Source: [Phialemoniopsis] sp. UDSM-2020
Lineage: Eukaryota; Ascomycota; Sordariomycetes; Thyridiales; Thyridiaceae
Assembly (NCBI GenBank): GCA_018873225.1
Contig: JAEILZ010000003.1
Location: forward strand, 5,208,001-5,272,000
Direction of reading: 5' to 3'
DNA length: 64,000 bases
Shown piece after piece: positions 1 to 11,820 of the stretch (position 1 is the first letter of the stretch; the number at the start of each line of letters is the position of its first letter). The notes beneath the pieces are model-generated. The model searched no databases, had not been told where the DNA came from, and saw nothing but the letters and a program-made list of their open reading frames with translations. The position numbers and the translations under genes were made by a program.

Positions 1-1
1 C

Positions 2-1240
2 GCCACCCTTGGCCTGCTGGCAGGTGTTATCGTCACAGTCGGCCTCGGTCTCGTTGCTATTTACACCAGTTACGTCGTCGGCCAGGTCAAACTGCGCTTC
101 CCCCACGTCTCCCACTATGCGGACGCCGGTCGTCTGATCTGGGGCCGCTTCGGATACGAACTCGTCGGTATCATGTTTGCTCTGCAGCTCACCTTCCTCG
201 TCGGATCACACTGCCTGACGGGCACCATCGCCTTCCTCAACCTGACCAACAACGGTGCCTGCTCGCTCGTCTTTGGCGTCGTGTCGGCCATCATCTTGCT
301 GCTGCTCGCCATCCCGCCCTCCTTCGCCGAGGTCGCCATCCTCGGCTACATCGATTTCGTCTCCATCATCCTCGCCATCGGCATCACCATCATCGCCACC
401 GGCGTCGAGAGCACCAACGCCCCGGGCGGTCTCGCGGCGGTCCCCTGGTCGGCGTGGCCCAAGGACAACTTGTCGTTCGCCGAGGCCTTCATTGCCATCA
501 CCAACATCGTCTTCGCCTACTCCTTCGCCGTCTGCCAGTTCTCCTTCATGGACGAGATGCACACGCCGCAGGACTTCCCCAAGTCCATCTGGGCTCTGGG
601 CCTGATTGAGATCTTCATCTACACGGTAACCGGCGCTTTGATCTACGTCTTTGTCGGTCAGGACGTCAAGGCCCCAGCGCTGCTGTCTGCCGGCCCCCTG
701 ATGTCCAAGATCGCTTTCGGCATCGGCTTGCCCGTTATTTTCATCTCGGGCTCTATCAACACGACCGTCGTAGCCCGCTACCTCCACGGCCGCGTCTTCA
801 AGAACTCGGTCATCCGCTACATCAACACGCCCATGGGCTGGGCCACCTGGCTGGGCCTGTGCATGGCCATCACCATCGTCGCGTGGATCATCGCCGAGGC
901 CATCCCCTTCTTCTCGGACCTGCTCTCCATCTCGTCGTCGCTCTTCATCTCGGGCTTCACCTTTTACTTCCCCGCGCTGTTCTGGTTCCTCCTGATCAAA
1001 GAGGGCAAGTGGTATGAGCGCAAGAACCTGCTCCTGAGCATCGTCAACGGCATCATCTTCCTGATCGGCATGGTCGTGCTGGTGGGAGGTACCTACGCCA
1101 GTATCAAGGACATTGTAAGATCACACTTCTCTGAAACCTACCGTCTCAATCCACATTTGCTAACCTGCCTTTCTTTTTAACAGAGCGACCAGTTCAAGGC
1201 CAACACCGTCCGCGGCTCCTTCACCTGCGCCCCGATCTGA
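2..1240 (+). CDS. Amino-acid transporter of the AAAP/AVT type, 5' truncated by the window edge
   Basis: An open frame runs in from the left edge, so the N-terminus and first membrane segments are missing; 389 residues are visible. Exons are 2-1114 and 1184-1240; the 69-nt intron (GTAAGA..CAG) splits the last 18 codons from the body, and without it the frame stops inside the intron. The protein is a series of about nine hydrophobic segments with short loops. The pattern (helix, RFPHVSHYADAG loop, helix, long amphipathic linker, two-helix pairs, NTP-type loop near the C-terminus) fits fungal neutral amino-acid transporters that move amino acids with protons across the plasma or vacuolar membrane. 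Family assignment is by overall resemblance; substrate is unknown. The ATG at 173 is internal and is not the start. Confidence 0.85.
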
Positions 1241-2382
1241 AAGAAGCGCGCCACATTTGCTAGAGACAGACGAGTCCGGTGGGACATGCGGCTGTGTATG
1301 CGATGATGCCGCTGAATGCAGACAGTCGACACTAGGGCCGCTTCCGGGGACGAGGCAAGGGAATGGCGCATGGAGCGCTCCACGCTTCTTACCGATTCAC
1401 GGCTCTCCGTGAAGGCGCATTTTCGACATCGGGATTCAACAGAGATTGCGACCCAGTCGTAATTGAGCTTCATCGCTCCCCTGATATCTGGGTCAAACGA
1501 CAGCTGCTGCCGTTGCTGCTCTTACTCCAGCCAGCATCGCAGCACATCATCATGCCTTATGTACGACGGTTAGAAATTAGAATTGGGCATTAGACATTTG
1601 GATATAGACAAAACAAAATGTCTTAGGAAGGAAATCAATTGATAGAAAGCGAGTGAGATCTTCTTTCAGACTCCTCGTATTTGTCACCACATCTGGCTGT
1701 CTCATTCGTATTATTTTCCTCTTTGGTGCTTTGACTCGATCTGTCCCGGGAGGCTGTGCCTGTGCGCCGGGCACGGCCGCGCCGACGGACGACTTGGCGT
1801 TACGCAACGGAGTCTTGGCCGTTCTTTCGCCAGGTACCAAAAGTCACCCCACGAATTGCGCTCCAAAACGAACTACCTGTGAAGATCTCGCATTCTGCTA
1901 CAAGTGCGATGATATCTATGCCAAGGCCCAGCAAGGTCGCCAAGCTTTTAACTTGAGCGCATTCGGAAACGACGTGTACCAATGTATCGATATGCCTCAC
2001 AGAAACGACAGTCTAGGGTGGTGTTTTTTGACAGCGGCGTCTCCCTTGCGAGTCTTGGCTGCGCAAGCCATGTGGCCCAATTTCAACGTCAGCGCTTCTT
2101 TTGGAGATGGGACAGCGAGATAAAAAGCTGGGGTTCACCCCGGATTTTCACAGCTTCTAGAATGATTCCTTGCTGATCAAGACATATTATTGTTTCTCGA
2201 TTGATTGATGTTGTATTCATGACACTCATGTGCTCCTAAGCCCGATGGGAGTCCAGTCATTCAGCGAGCAATTGAGCTTTACCAACCAGCCAACACCGGG
2301 CACCCGACACTGTTCCAGGGGCTCTGCTAAGATCTGGCACCTTGATTGCAAGGCCTGAGTTGAAAGAGTCACCGTAGACAAG
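1241..2382. other. Intergenic, with one doubtful open stretch
   Basis: This gap separates the transporter from the PPxY protein. It contains a long open stretch at 1653-2123 that begins with GTG rather than ATG and is treated as a finding, not a gene. The last 100 bases should contain the promoter of the next gene. No TATA box, repeat or RNA gene was recognised. Confidence 0.5.
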
Positions 2383-2847
2383 ATGGCCGACAAGAGCACA
2401 GGGCAGGATGACCTCCCGCCGCCGCCGCCATACGAAGACGACTCGCGCCACTCCGGCGGCGACGGCACCAGCGCGCCCCCACCTCCGGCGTACAACCACA
2501 CCGAGACCCCTGCCGTCCCCGTGCCAGGCGACGAGAAACGGCGGCAGGATGATTCATCAACACCAAGCAGACCTGTCGTAGCCTCGTCGTCATCAACACA
2601 ACAACCAGCCGCTGCAGAAGCTTCCTCAAGCAGCAGCAGCAGCAACCCGTTCTCCTTCATCAAGAACGCCAAGGAGGCGTACGAGACGCGACAGGCCAAC
2701 AAGAAGGTCGACTACTACGAGAAGATGTACGGGTTCGTGCCCAAGAACGTCATGACCGAGGGCGAGTGGAAGAAGGTGCGCAAGGAGGCGCCCAAGGAGA
2801 AGAAGGCTGGCGGTGTCAAGGCGACGGTCATGTTTGGGCCGCGGTAG
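2383..2847 (+). CDS. Small PPxY-motif protein, conserved-hypothetical type
   Basis: Single-exon, 154 aa. The first third is low-complexity Pro/Asp/Ser with two PPxY motifs (P14-P15-P16-Y17 and P34-P35-A36-Y37), the core recognised by WW domains of Rsp5/Nedd4 ubiquitin ligases. A Ser/Gln/Ala-rich linker with a serine run (about residues 79-87) follows. The C-terminal third, from about NPFSFIKNAKEAYETR, is a charged Lys/Glu helix with YYEKMYGFVPKNVM and a basic KKVRKEAPKEKK stretch, and looks like the conserved folded part. No membrane segment or signal peptide is seen. The start is the first ATG in frame after the upstream stop. Inference: an adaptor or substrate of a WW-domain ligase. Function is not known. 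Confidence 0.8.
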   Translation: MADKSTGQDDLPPPPPYEDDSRHSGGDGTSAPPPPAYNHTETPAVPVPGDEKRRQDDSSTPSRPVVASSSSTQQPAAAEASSSSSSSNPFSFIKNAKEAYETRQANKKVDYYEKMYGFVPKNVMTEGEWKKVRKEAPKEKKAGGVKATVMFGPR

Positions 2848-3752
2848 GCGATGAATGCATTCTTTGTTTCTGTCATGAAGATTTTACGCTATCTGGCAGT
2901 CATGCTTTATGAAAATTGCCTTTCTCGCCGTCATGATCCTTGTTTGGGTAGCAATCTCTCTCCTGTACCCCTGTTTGCTTGAGCGCCATCATCACCAGCT
3001 GAGGTGCGAGAGCGCTCTGCGCTGTGAACCTTTCACAAAGAATATCCCAGCAGTATCCGCAATTCATTGTTTGCAAATATGTTATAAAGTATCACCTTAC
3101 CCAAACATGTATTTTTCTTCCTTTGCTGTTCATGAAAAGGTGGATGGGGTCACATGGGGTGCCCTCTCTTGCTCCGAAGGACAACTCAAAACACCACGCA
3201 CCTGTCATGAGGTGGCTCGGGACTCACACTTAATCACAGGCGGATGGGAATTGACGAATGAGGGCGTTGGTAGTGGGCAGTTAAGAGGTGGTCAGTGGCA
3301 GGTACAATGGGAGTGGAGGATACTCTTCCGACAACAAGAGGCTTCTGGCGCCTGCCGGAAACGAGACGACAGCGCCCTCACTTTTCGACTCACCTCACTG
3401 TTCGCTCACCTTGCCGCTCACCTCGACCTGGGTGACGGTGACGCACTCCTGAATAGCTGTTGACGCACCGACGCTAGACTCCTACCCTCGCCTCCTCTTC
3501 TCCCACCGGCGGCCTTTTCCTCTCCTCTATTGTTACAACATCCTCACCTTTCCTCCCGACCTCAAGGATTACCGATCTTGTCCTTGTCTTCAACCTTTAT
3601 CCTGTCACCAACACTTCTCGAATCCCTAGGACTGTACACCAGGACCTTGGCTTTCCATCTGCCCTGTCACTTCATCACTTTTCTCTCGAAGAACTTCCCC
3701 TCGTACCGCATCAGGTCATCGATCACTACCGTCCCTTGGCAACAAATCCAAG
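2848..3752. other. Intergenic with pyrimidine-rich promoter
   Basis: From about 3480 to 3740 the + strand is strongly C/T-rich, as is common just upstream of fungal start codons, and probably holds the promoter and leader of the acidic protein. An ATG-initiated frame at 2909-3463 begins 62 bases after the upstream stop; its codon use is weak and it is handled as a finding. Confidence 0.5.
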
Positions 3753-4878
3753 ATGTCGCTTACACTTCGCAAGGCCCATCTTCGCAGTGTCAAGCTTTAC
3801 TACGGAAAAGTCAAGGAGGTCAAGGCGAAGACCAAGGACGCCGAGATCATCGACGACGATGACGAGGAAGACCTCCCGCAGGCTAAGATCGACGATCTTG
3901 AAAAGAACCAGGGTGCTGAGAAGGAAGTGAACACCGAGGAAAAGCAGGGTGTCGATGTTCGCTCCGACGATGGTGAGCCAAAACACCGCAAATCCCTCCA
4001 CTCAAGACGCGAACGCTGATCCCGAAGCCTATAAACCAGCGGCCAAGCCTCTCGGTGGTCATGACAAGACTTCTGCGGACGCCAACGATGGCGATTTCGA
4101 AACATCGGACACCACTGCACTCGCTTCCCCAGAGGTTCCCAAATCTTCCACGGCCATCGTCGTCAAGGTTGAGGAGCCTAACGACGCTACATCCGACACC
4201 ACCACCTTCTCCATTGCCTCTCCCTCCGAGCTGAGCACGAGTCCGGCGTCTATCGTTGATGAGCCGGAGGAAAACGACGGCGACAAGAATGCGGCAGCGG
4301 ACTGCGCCGACCTTGAGACCAAGGCCAAGATTGAGACTGAGGCGATCACGGCGCAAAACGAGGAAGCGGAGAAGACCGACTGTGAAGAGTCTGAGACGGA
4401 CACCGAGTCCCACGCCACCTCCAGCTCCCACTCGACCAAAAGTGAGAGCGAGACGGAGACTGAATCCGACTCCAGCGATTCAGCGAAGAAGCCACAGTGG
4501 AAGATCATGAAGTCCGAGCTTGAGAAGCTCGATACCTACATGACTGTCCTTGGCAGGATCACCGGCTCGATGGGCAAGAACATCTCGCGCATCTACGACG
4601 AGGAGGACAAGTGCTTCCACAGACGCTGGAAGGAGGCCCGGCTATCGCGCGGCCGCTGGCCCGTCCCCATCGAGTCCAAGATCTACAGAGCCATGGAGAA
4701 GAGGACGTGTTACAGCGGCAGAAGCCCTCTCTCCAAAGAGTTTACCTTCGAAGAGGCGACCTGGGACGACTGGCCTGCCTCGGAGGAGGACTGGTCTCTC
4801 CCGGTGGACAACGACTGGAGTCATTTCGGCGAGAGCCCCGACAGGGACGACGAGGGTCGACGCATCCACAAGATCTGA
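3753..4878 (+). CDS. Acidic low-complexity hypothetical protein
   Basis: Two exons are proposed, 3753-3972 and 4040-4878, joined over a 67-nt GTGAGC..CAG intron with a GCTGAT branch site. A second in-phase acceptor at 4027 would add four codons. The product is about 352 aa. The N-terminal 70 residues are charged (MSLTLRKAHLRSVKLYYGK, then a DDDDEED run). The middle is Ser/Thr/Glu-rich with repeated SETDTES-like segments and no globular character. The last about 130 residues look structured (KLDTYMTVLGRITGSMGKN, ISRIYDEEDKCFHRRWKEA, then Trp/Asp-rich WDDWPASEEDW). I recognise no domain. The exon junction is the least certain part: the upstream frame terminates at 4019 and the downstream frame has an ATG at 3949. 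Confidence 0.7.
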
Positions 4879-5542
4879 GGGGCACTCAGAGGTGGTGGAG
4901 ATGATTACGACTTGTTTTAGTATTGGATGTTGATGTCCAAGCCGGCAAGGTTGGGTTAGACCTGGATGTGCTGGAGGGGAACGCAAGGAGCGCAAGATTG
5001 CAGCGACTATGTAGTCACATGGTGCTTAGGCGCATGGGAACATTTGAGATCTGTGGAGTAGGATCTGGGGTAGACACACTCCTTGTTGGTTGACAGGTCT
5101 GGATTACCATGGTCCATGAGGAAGTGTATATGGCACACTTCGACTTAGGGGACAAGCACCATGGGAGGATGATTGTCCAGCATGACTCACACGATTGATG
5201 ATACGATAGAAAGCAAAATTAGATTGATTGACACACCTTTTTCATGAATGATTTGTGATTTCGCTTGCTGGCAGACAAACTGCTAAATAAATGAAAGAAA
5301 GTGCAGAGTACAAACTCCAGATCCCTGATTACAACCATGATATATGGAAAAAGAGAAAAAGCCCAGTGCCAAATGTCCCCTTTCGATGATATGTGCATTC
5401 CCTTTTTGTTCGCAATCTAGTATAAACTCCGTCCCAAATATCGAACAATGGTACCATGAGACATGGTTCATTGCAGCCTCTGTTTTTCTCTTTTGGTTGC
5501 GCCGTATCCATGCACTTCAATGCCCAAAAACAATGGGGAAGC
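4879..5542. other. Intergenic between convergent genes
   Basis: These are the 3' flanks of the acidic protein (+) and the bestrophin gene (-). No open frame of substance, repeat or RNA gene was seen; A/T-rich patches near 5200-5300 and 5390-5430 are compatible with 3' UTR sequence. Confidence 0.6.
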
Positions 5543-7305
5543 TCAGACGTTGCTGGAGCCCTCCTTGCTGCGCGCCTTGGCCAGCCCTCCGTTCTGAGCG
5601 GACGATTGCTGGGTCGCCGTCTCGTCCTGGCCCATGGCCTCCTTGCGCGCCTCGAAGCCCATCTCCGTCTTGGCCCGCAGCGCCTCGCGCACCTTGTCCT
5701 CGCCGCGGTGCAGCCACACGGGGAACCCGGACGTGCTCATCGGGTACAGCACCTTGTTGTCGAGCGTCTCGATCCAGTCGCGCGCCTGGGGCTTGGGCTT
5801 GCTCGTGATGATGTCGAGCTCGGCGGCGACCTGGGCGCAGTAGTCCTCGAGGGGCAGGTCGTTGACGTCCTGGCCGAAGGGGTTCTCGATCTCGCGGCCG
5901 ATGAAGAGCAATCCCAGGATGATGTACGAGGCGCCGACGGTGGCGGGGATGGTGATCCAGCCGAGGGCCTTGCCCGTCGAGCCTAGCAGCTGGAAGGGCA
6001 TGAGGATCACGTAGACCCAGGTGATCTGGGCGATGGCGATGGCGTAGGCGATGGGCAGGGGCGTGGTCAGGACGCGCTCGGTGCCGACGAGGATGTCGTT
6101 GAGCGAGGCGATGTTGTTGTAGGCGAGGGTCTGCTGCATGGGCACGGGGAGCTGGCCGTTGGCGACGAGCTCGTCTACAAAGGCGGCGAGGTAGTTGAGG
6201 ATCTCGAGGGGCACGTTGCCGAGGGGCATGGTCGACTTCTTGATGGCCTTGCGCGGGTTGCTCGCCGCGAATGAGATGCCGAGGTACTCGCCCGTGGCTT
6301 TCGCGGCGGTGGGCCGGCGGCGGGCGGCCTTGTCGGGCTGGGCGTGGGTGGCGTCCTTGGCGAGGGTGTCGATGTGGCCGACGAGCTGCTCGAGGTCCTC
6401 GTAGGCCGTGTAGGGCTCGTAGCGGAGCTTGTGCTTGAGGGAGACGGCGAAGGCGGTCAGGAGGTTCATGGCGGTGCTGCGTCGGTGTTAGCTCTGGGTG
6501 CTGTGGGCAATCTTTGAGGAGGTTAGAAGCCTACAGCTTCGCGAGAATGTCCTTCTCCCTGCACTCGGGGCGCTCCGTTGCGTGGATCCAGAAGACGCGG
6601 CCGAGAGTTTGGGAGGCGAGGATGAGCTGGCCCCAGTATCGGCGACCTTCGGCGTAGCTGCGAGGGCTTGTTAGTCGTACTGCTTGTGTAATGTTGGTGT
6701 CATGACACTAACCGTTCATAGGCAGTCGAGCTGCGGAAGCTGAGACCCAAACCGACGACGAAACCAGTCACTGTAAGCAGGATAGAGTTGACGCCCACTG
6801 CAGTGCCTCCTGTTAGTTCCTAGACCATATATTGCTGACGGGGCCGGCCGGTGGGAGGCTTACGAGGGTGCACCATCTGGTCGACGCAGGTCATAGCTGT
6901 CGCCCAACCACCGACGAACAATAACGGGACAATCATTTTGGGCAGAATGCTGCCGTGCATCTGGAGGAAGAGGGGCCATTTCGAATGCTTTCGCATGTCA
7001 CGAGGTCCGGTCTGTTGGTGTCGAGAGAAACACAGATCAGCAATGGCATTCTACATGTCTCGCCTCTTCGGCTAGGATGTTCCACCTGGGCCACTTACAA
7101 AGTAGTCGTCTAGGTCCAGGCTGGTTTGCTGCCTGCTGAAGGGGTTGGGCGTGTAAACTTTGGGAGACATGGGCATTGTCTCCTCGCGGCTCAGGCCGTT
7201 GGTCTTGGGCTGGTATCCGTCTTGGGTGTGGCCGTGGTGTCCGTCGCCGCCGGGGCCGTGGCCGCTGGTGACGACTGACGGGCCGTGTCCTCCCTCTTCG
7301 GCCAT
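5543..7305 (-). CDS. Bestrophin / RFP-TM family anion channel
   Basis: Five exons on the minus strand (7305-7099, 7011-6864, 6797-6713, 6657-6535, 6476-5543) close in frame into a 498-aa protein. The N-terminal about 70 residues are Gly/His-rich and cytosolic. The family core follows: RKHSKWPLFLQMHGSILP, then GLGLSFRSSTAYERYAEG with WGQLILASQTLGR, KHKLRYEPYTAYEDL, two long hydrophobic stretches, and the hallmark IENPFGQDVNDLP. These blocks mark fungal bestrophin-like (UPF0187) membrane channels that pass chloride or other anions. Introns are 55-87 nt. Only the last exon is long; the first four are recovered from conserved blocks, and their phases (0,1,2,2) all agree. The Gln/Ser-rich C-terminus is probably disordered. 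Localisation (plasma membrane or organelle) is not shown. Confidence 0.93.
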
Positions 7306-9257
7306 TGTAGCTAGCTTTTTACGCTTTCACTGGAGCTGTCGGAGAAAGAATCGAGATATAGCGGTTAGGGGTCTTGCACTGCAAGCTGGGTGGTTTTCGA
7401 GAAGCTCAAGTATCGCGGGTTGGGCTTGATGGTGATGCCCACGGGTGGTGGATCGGAGGAAAGGCGGGAACAAAGAATGGCAGCAAGTTCAACGGCAATT
7501 GAACTTTAATTGAGATGAAGAGAACAAAGGAGAATTCAGGACGTAACGCCACCTGAGAGAGAGAGAGATCGGAGAAGGGAATAAAAACAGAATCACAGAC
7601 GTGACGAGTTGGCCCAGGCTTGAGCTCCCTGAGCTTTTTGTTCCTCTTGGGTCGGCGACACTTACCAGGTACATCACCGGGGTCAGAGTCCCGAAGGGCC
7701 CGTGCAGTCCCTACCTCGTACATTTGGGTACAGCAAATCTCTCAGGAACGAGCCTTACCGGGGAGGCGAGTGAAACATCAGGGGATGCCAAGATCGGGCG
7801 GGCAGGGGGACGGATGGGTTGATGGGATGTCGTCGCGCGCAGATGGCCACGCAGAAAACGACGAAAAAAAACGGCTCTTGCAGAGCTGCGCGGTTAGGGG
7901 GCTCGCACTGGCGAGCGGATGCAGGCGGATGCAGGGAGGGCAGCGGGAGACAGGACACGACAGGGGTGCCGCGCGGTGGTCTCAGCCAGCCCCTGCGCCG
8001 CGAACGCACGAATGACGATGGCGGTTACACGTGTTGCTGCATCGGTGGCTGTCAGAATATTGCACTAGACCAGGACAAACGCTCGCGCAGACTACTAGTA
8101 ATTTACATGCAGAAACTGAGAGAATATTTGAGGATAGTGTCCTTGCTGTCGTCTTACTTGCTTGATCCTTACGGGTACAGCATCAGCACGAAGCAAAGCT
8201 TCCACCGTTCAAAGCCTGGAATTTCTCATGGGGCTCAGTTCAGGGGGGGGTCTTGCGTGGCCGTAGCGGGTCTTGTTCACTAAATTTGGTGCGGGTGCCA
8301 CTGTCGCTCCCCCGAGACGAACTACCGAATCCCGGCTTAGCGCACAACTCTAACGGTTGGTTCCGCCGGACGGAGCCCCTGGAGCCATGCTGACGGACTG
8401 TGACTCGCCATCCATCGCCAATGGAAGCGGTCTCGAACATCTCGGCAGAGGGATCCTCAGTGGGGATGTTCAACATGGGCATGGGCTGTCTAAGCCTCCT
8501 CCCACTTCCTGGGATTCAAGAGAAATTGGGAATCAGCAGGTTTATTGCAAGATGACAAGATTTGTATTCTCACCGCTCTGGTTGGACGGCAAAGCTGAGC
8601 CAGCCAGGTGCCATTGAGCTGATTGTTTAATTGAATCTGACAGTCTGTCCCTGCGTGAAAGATCGTCCACCGTCTGGCGTTTCAGGTTTCAAACCGTTTC
8701 GCCCCCAATTGGAGGAGCTCTGCAGTACGGTATGTGCACTGTATGCATACTGTGCCCGCACAGCAAGCTCACCAGGGACTCTTCTCCGTACCTGTAGCTG
8801 GCTGTGAGCCGAGCAAGGCACCCCTGCTATCAATTTCGTTATTTTCATAACCAGTAATTAGTGCAAATGATAACAATCATGTTGGAGTACCCTTCTGTAG
8901 CCTCTTTGAATACTTCGTACCGAATTGTTCCCGTTTATCTTGAGAACCAAGAAACGTCTACAGAAGGACATCATCAAAGTGCGCGCGCATAGAGACCATT
9001 GGTGGCACCAGACAGTGGCCAGAATGTCTCATCAGACTCGATCGAGGCGGCCCGTGCCACCAAGACCGGGACCCTGTGTTGGAAAATCTTCACCGCCTTG
9101 AAGCTTGCCCCCCAATCCCCACTTTCTGCCAGTCGGCACTGCGACGACATTCCTCACTGATGCGAAGCTCCAAAATCCCCCCCCTGAAGCTACAAACCTT
9201 AAAGCCACCTGCGCACACGACCCTCGCAAACCTCTGGGGACCAACACGCCGTCCAAG
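7306..9257. other. Divergent intergenic region (1.95 kb)
   Basis: It lies between the divergently transcribed bestrophin and AP-2 mu genes and must hold both promoters. Short frames occur on both strands but none has codon bias, a domain or splice-compatible neighbours. A GA-dinucleotide tract lies at about 7554-7567. No mobile element or RNA gene was recognised. Confidence 0.55.
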
Positions 9258-10694
9258 ATGCTCTCCGGCATTCTGATATTCAATCAAAAGGGCGAGAACC
9301 TGATTTTCCGCGCCTTCCGCAATGACTGCCGCCCCCGCCTTGCCGATGTCTTCCGCATCCAGGTCATCTCGAATGCCCAGGTCCGATCGCCCATCCTGAC
9401 CCTCGGGAGCACCACCTTCAGCCATGTCAAGCACGAGAACATCTATTTGGTTGCTATCACCAAGAGCAATGCAAATGCCGCGCTAGTATTCGAGTTCCTC
9501 TACCGCCTGATCCAGCTCGGCCGGGGCTATTTTGGCAAATTTGACGAGGAGGCCGTCAAGAACAACTTTGTGCTCGTCTACGAGCTTCTAGATGGTATGG
9601 TAGTCTTTAGTTGGCCCATCAGATTTCCAAACTCTAACCACAGTTCTGCTCGCAGAGATCATCGACTTTGGGTACCCGCAAAACACCGAGACCGACACAC
9701 TCAAGATGTACATCACCACCGAAGGCGTCAAGTCGGAGCAGCGCATAGAGGACTCCGCAAAGATCACAATGCAAGCTACCGGCGCATTGTCATGGCGGAA
9801 GGCAGATGTCAAATACCGCAAGAACGAGGCGTTTGTGGATGTCATCGAGGATGTGAACTTGCTCATGTCGGCTACGGGAGCAGTCTTGAGGGCAGATGTG
9901 ACGGGCCAGATTATTATGCGCGCGTACCTATCGGGCACTCCAGAGTGCAAGTTTGGGCTTAACGACAGGCTGCTGCTAGACAACGATGGAATGATGAGCT
10001 TGCCCAGCGGCAACAGGATGGGAACCAAGGCGACCAAGGCAGCTGCTGGTAGTGTCACGCTCGAGGATTGCCAGTTCCACCAGTGCGTCAAGCTGGGGAA
10101 ATTCGACTCGGACAGGATCATCTCGTTCGTCCCTCCGGATGGAGAATTCGAACTGATGCGATATCGCGCTACGGAAAATGTCAACCTGCCATTCAAGGTC
10201 CACGCTATCGTGAACGAGGTTGGCAAGACCAAGGTAGAGTACAGCATCGGCGTCAAGGCAAACTTTGGGTCCAAGTTATTCGCCACCAACGTGGTCGTCA
10301 AGATCCCCACCCCCCTAAACACAGCGAGGATATCGGAGCGCTGCACCCAGGGCAAGGCCAAGTACGAGCCGTCGGAGAACAACATCGTGTGGAAAATTGG
10401 CCGCTTCACCGGACAGTCCGAGTTTGTCCTGTCTGCTGAGGCCGAACTGACGAGCATGACCAACCAAAAGAGCTGGAGCCGGCCGCCGCTGAGCATGAAC
10501 TTTAGTCTTCTCATGTTCACGAGCAGTGGTCTGCTGGTGCGGTATCTCAAGGTCTTTGAGAAGAGCAATTATTCCAGCGTTAAGTGGGTCAGATATATGA
10601 CGAGGGCTGGAAGTTACGAGATCAGGTTAGTCTGCTCCACTGTCTGTGACGCGAGAGGCCATTTTACTGATCAGACGTCAAATTTAGGTTTTAA
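9258..10694 (+). CDS. AP-2 adaptor complex, medium (mu) subunit
   Basis: Three exons (9258-9594, 9656-10625, 10688-10694) give 437 aa, the usual length for the mu subunit. The first intron splits a Glu codon in LLDEIIDFGYPQ; the second leaves a 7-nt terminal exon that restores the conserved ending YEIRF followed by a stop. Residues 1-140 form the longin-like N-domain (MLSGILIFNQKGENLIFRAF). Residues 170-437 form the mu homology domain (EGVKSEQRIEDS, VEYSIGVKANFG, WKIGRFTGQSE, VKWVRYMTRAGSYEIRF) that binds tyrosine-based sorting signals and membrane phosphoinositides. The protein acts in clathrin-mediated endocytosis at the plasma membrane. The overall pattern fits AP-2 better than AP-1 or AP-3. 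Confidence 0.93.
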
Positions 10695-11316
10695 TGATGG
10701 AAAGCAAAAAGTGCTCAAGCATCGAGGCCGGCACGTGGTCTTTCCTATGCATCGCAGGGCGTCGTGGAGTTTGTTTCTTTGCTGCTTTGGCCTATCTGGG
10801 ATGGAAGACAAATCGATGGATATGGCCGGTCGTGAAAGTGTCTCGCCAGTGATAAGAGGTAGCTATCTGTCTAATACAGAATGCCAATTTTTGACATATC
10901 CAATACATCCATGACTGACCGTATGAACCTGAGGCATGTCATTTGTCTTCTCATGGAGGATATCCTTTCTGCTCCGATGACGGTGCTCCCCTCGCATAGC
11001 AAAGGTGTCCATTTACGAAGCCGAGGCACACATTCACCAGGTATACAAGTCATGGGACACACGGGCATTTATATGTTTGCCAAATCACTCCGCAATTAGT
11101 GGGAAAGGGTACATCCTATATTATATATCACAAACGATTAATATGAAGTTTGGTACTCAACTTGAGGAGTGCGTCCGATCCCTGCCCGAATCACTGACGA
11201 GAAGATCCATCAGTAGCTATTTCTCAAAGAAACTTGGCACATCGAGGCTCGTCCTCGTTCTAGACCTTGGATTTCCTCATCATCCCCGGACATACATGGC
11301 CGCAACCGGATTTCCT

Positions 11317-11361
11317 GGCCACATGGGCCACATGGGCCACATGGGCCACATGGGCCACATG
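11317..11361. repeat. 9-bp tandem repeat, 5 perfect copies
   Basis: The unit GGCCACATG is repeated five times without a mismatch. Each unit contains the self-complementary core CATG, and the junction reads CATGGGCC. It lies about 300 bp upstream of a TATA-like site and is not inside a gene model. Confidence 0.95.
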
Positions 11362-11663
11362 TGGGAGTCAGGACATAGGGCAGGATAGAAACCTTCCGTG
11401 TCAGTAACGAGGATGTGACGTCCTGGCTCAGGCTGGTACGTAAGGTCCGAGGTCAGCAGACGCGGTTCTTGCACAGCCAGGCACGAGACTCCCATGGCCG
11501 AGCACGTTTACTCCTTGAATGTGGCCAATGATAAATCTGCCATACCTTGATGATTATTTTAATACGCCAATGGCTATTTCCTCTCGAGCAAGTTTAATAT
11601 ATCAAACCAAACTTCGCAGAACGGCGAGTGATCTGGGAGTGGTCTGGCAGCTGGTGCTTCGTC

Positions 11664-11670
11664 TATATAT
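11664..11670 (+). promoter_or_regulatory. TATA-like box of the repeat-rich gene
   Basis: The site TATATAT lies 256 bases before the start codon. If used, transcription would begin near 11700, so the leader would contain the ATC and CAAC repeats that follow. This is a motif match only. Confidence 0.45.
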
Positions 11671-11747
11671 TCCAAGCCTTTCTCCCCTCCCCCCCTCTGG
11701 TGTGTCTTCTCCTTTTCCTACCCAGGTATCAACCATCGTCAACAACT

Positions 11748-11820
<73 letters not shown>
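11748..11820. repeat. (ATC)24 microsatellite
   Basis: This is an uninterrupted ATC trinucleotide array of about 24 units. It is probably in the 5' leader of the downstream gene. It is followed at 11822-11915 by imperfect CAACCAACAAC and TATCATCAAC units, so nearly the whole 170-base leader is simple sequence lacking G. Confidence 0.95.

Noticed and set aside
206..787. 193-codon antisense frame under the amino-acid transporter
   Set aside because: It mirrors a GC-rich coding region; composition (Asp/Gly/Glu-rich) is a typical antisense shadow and no start or domain supports it.
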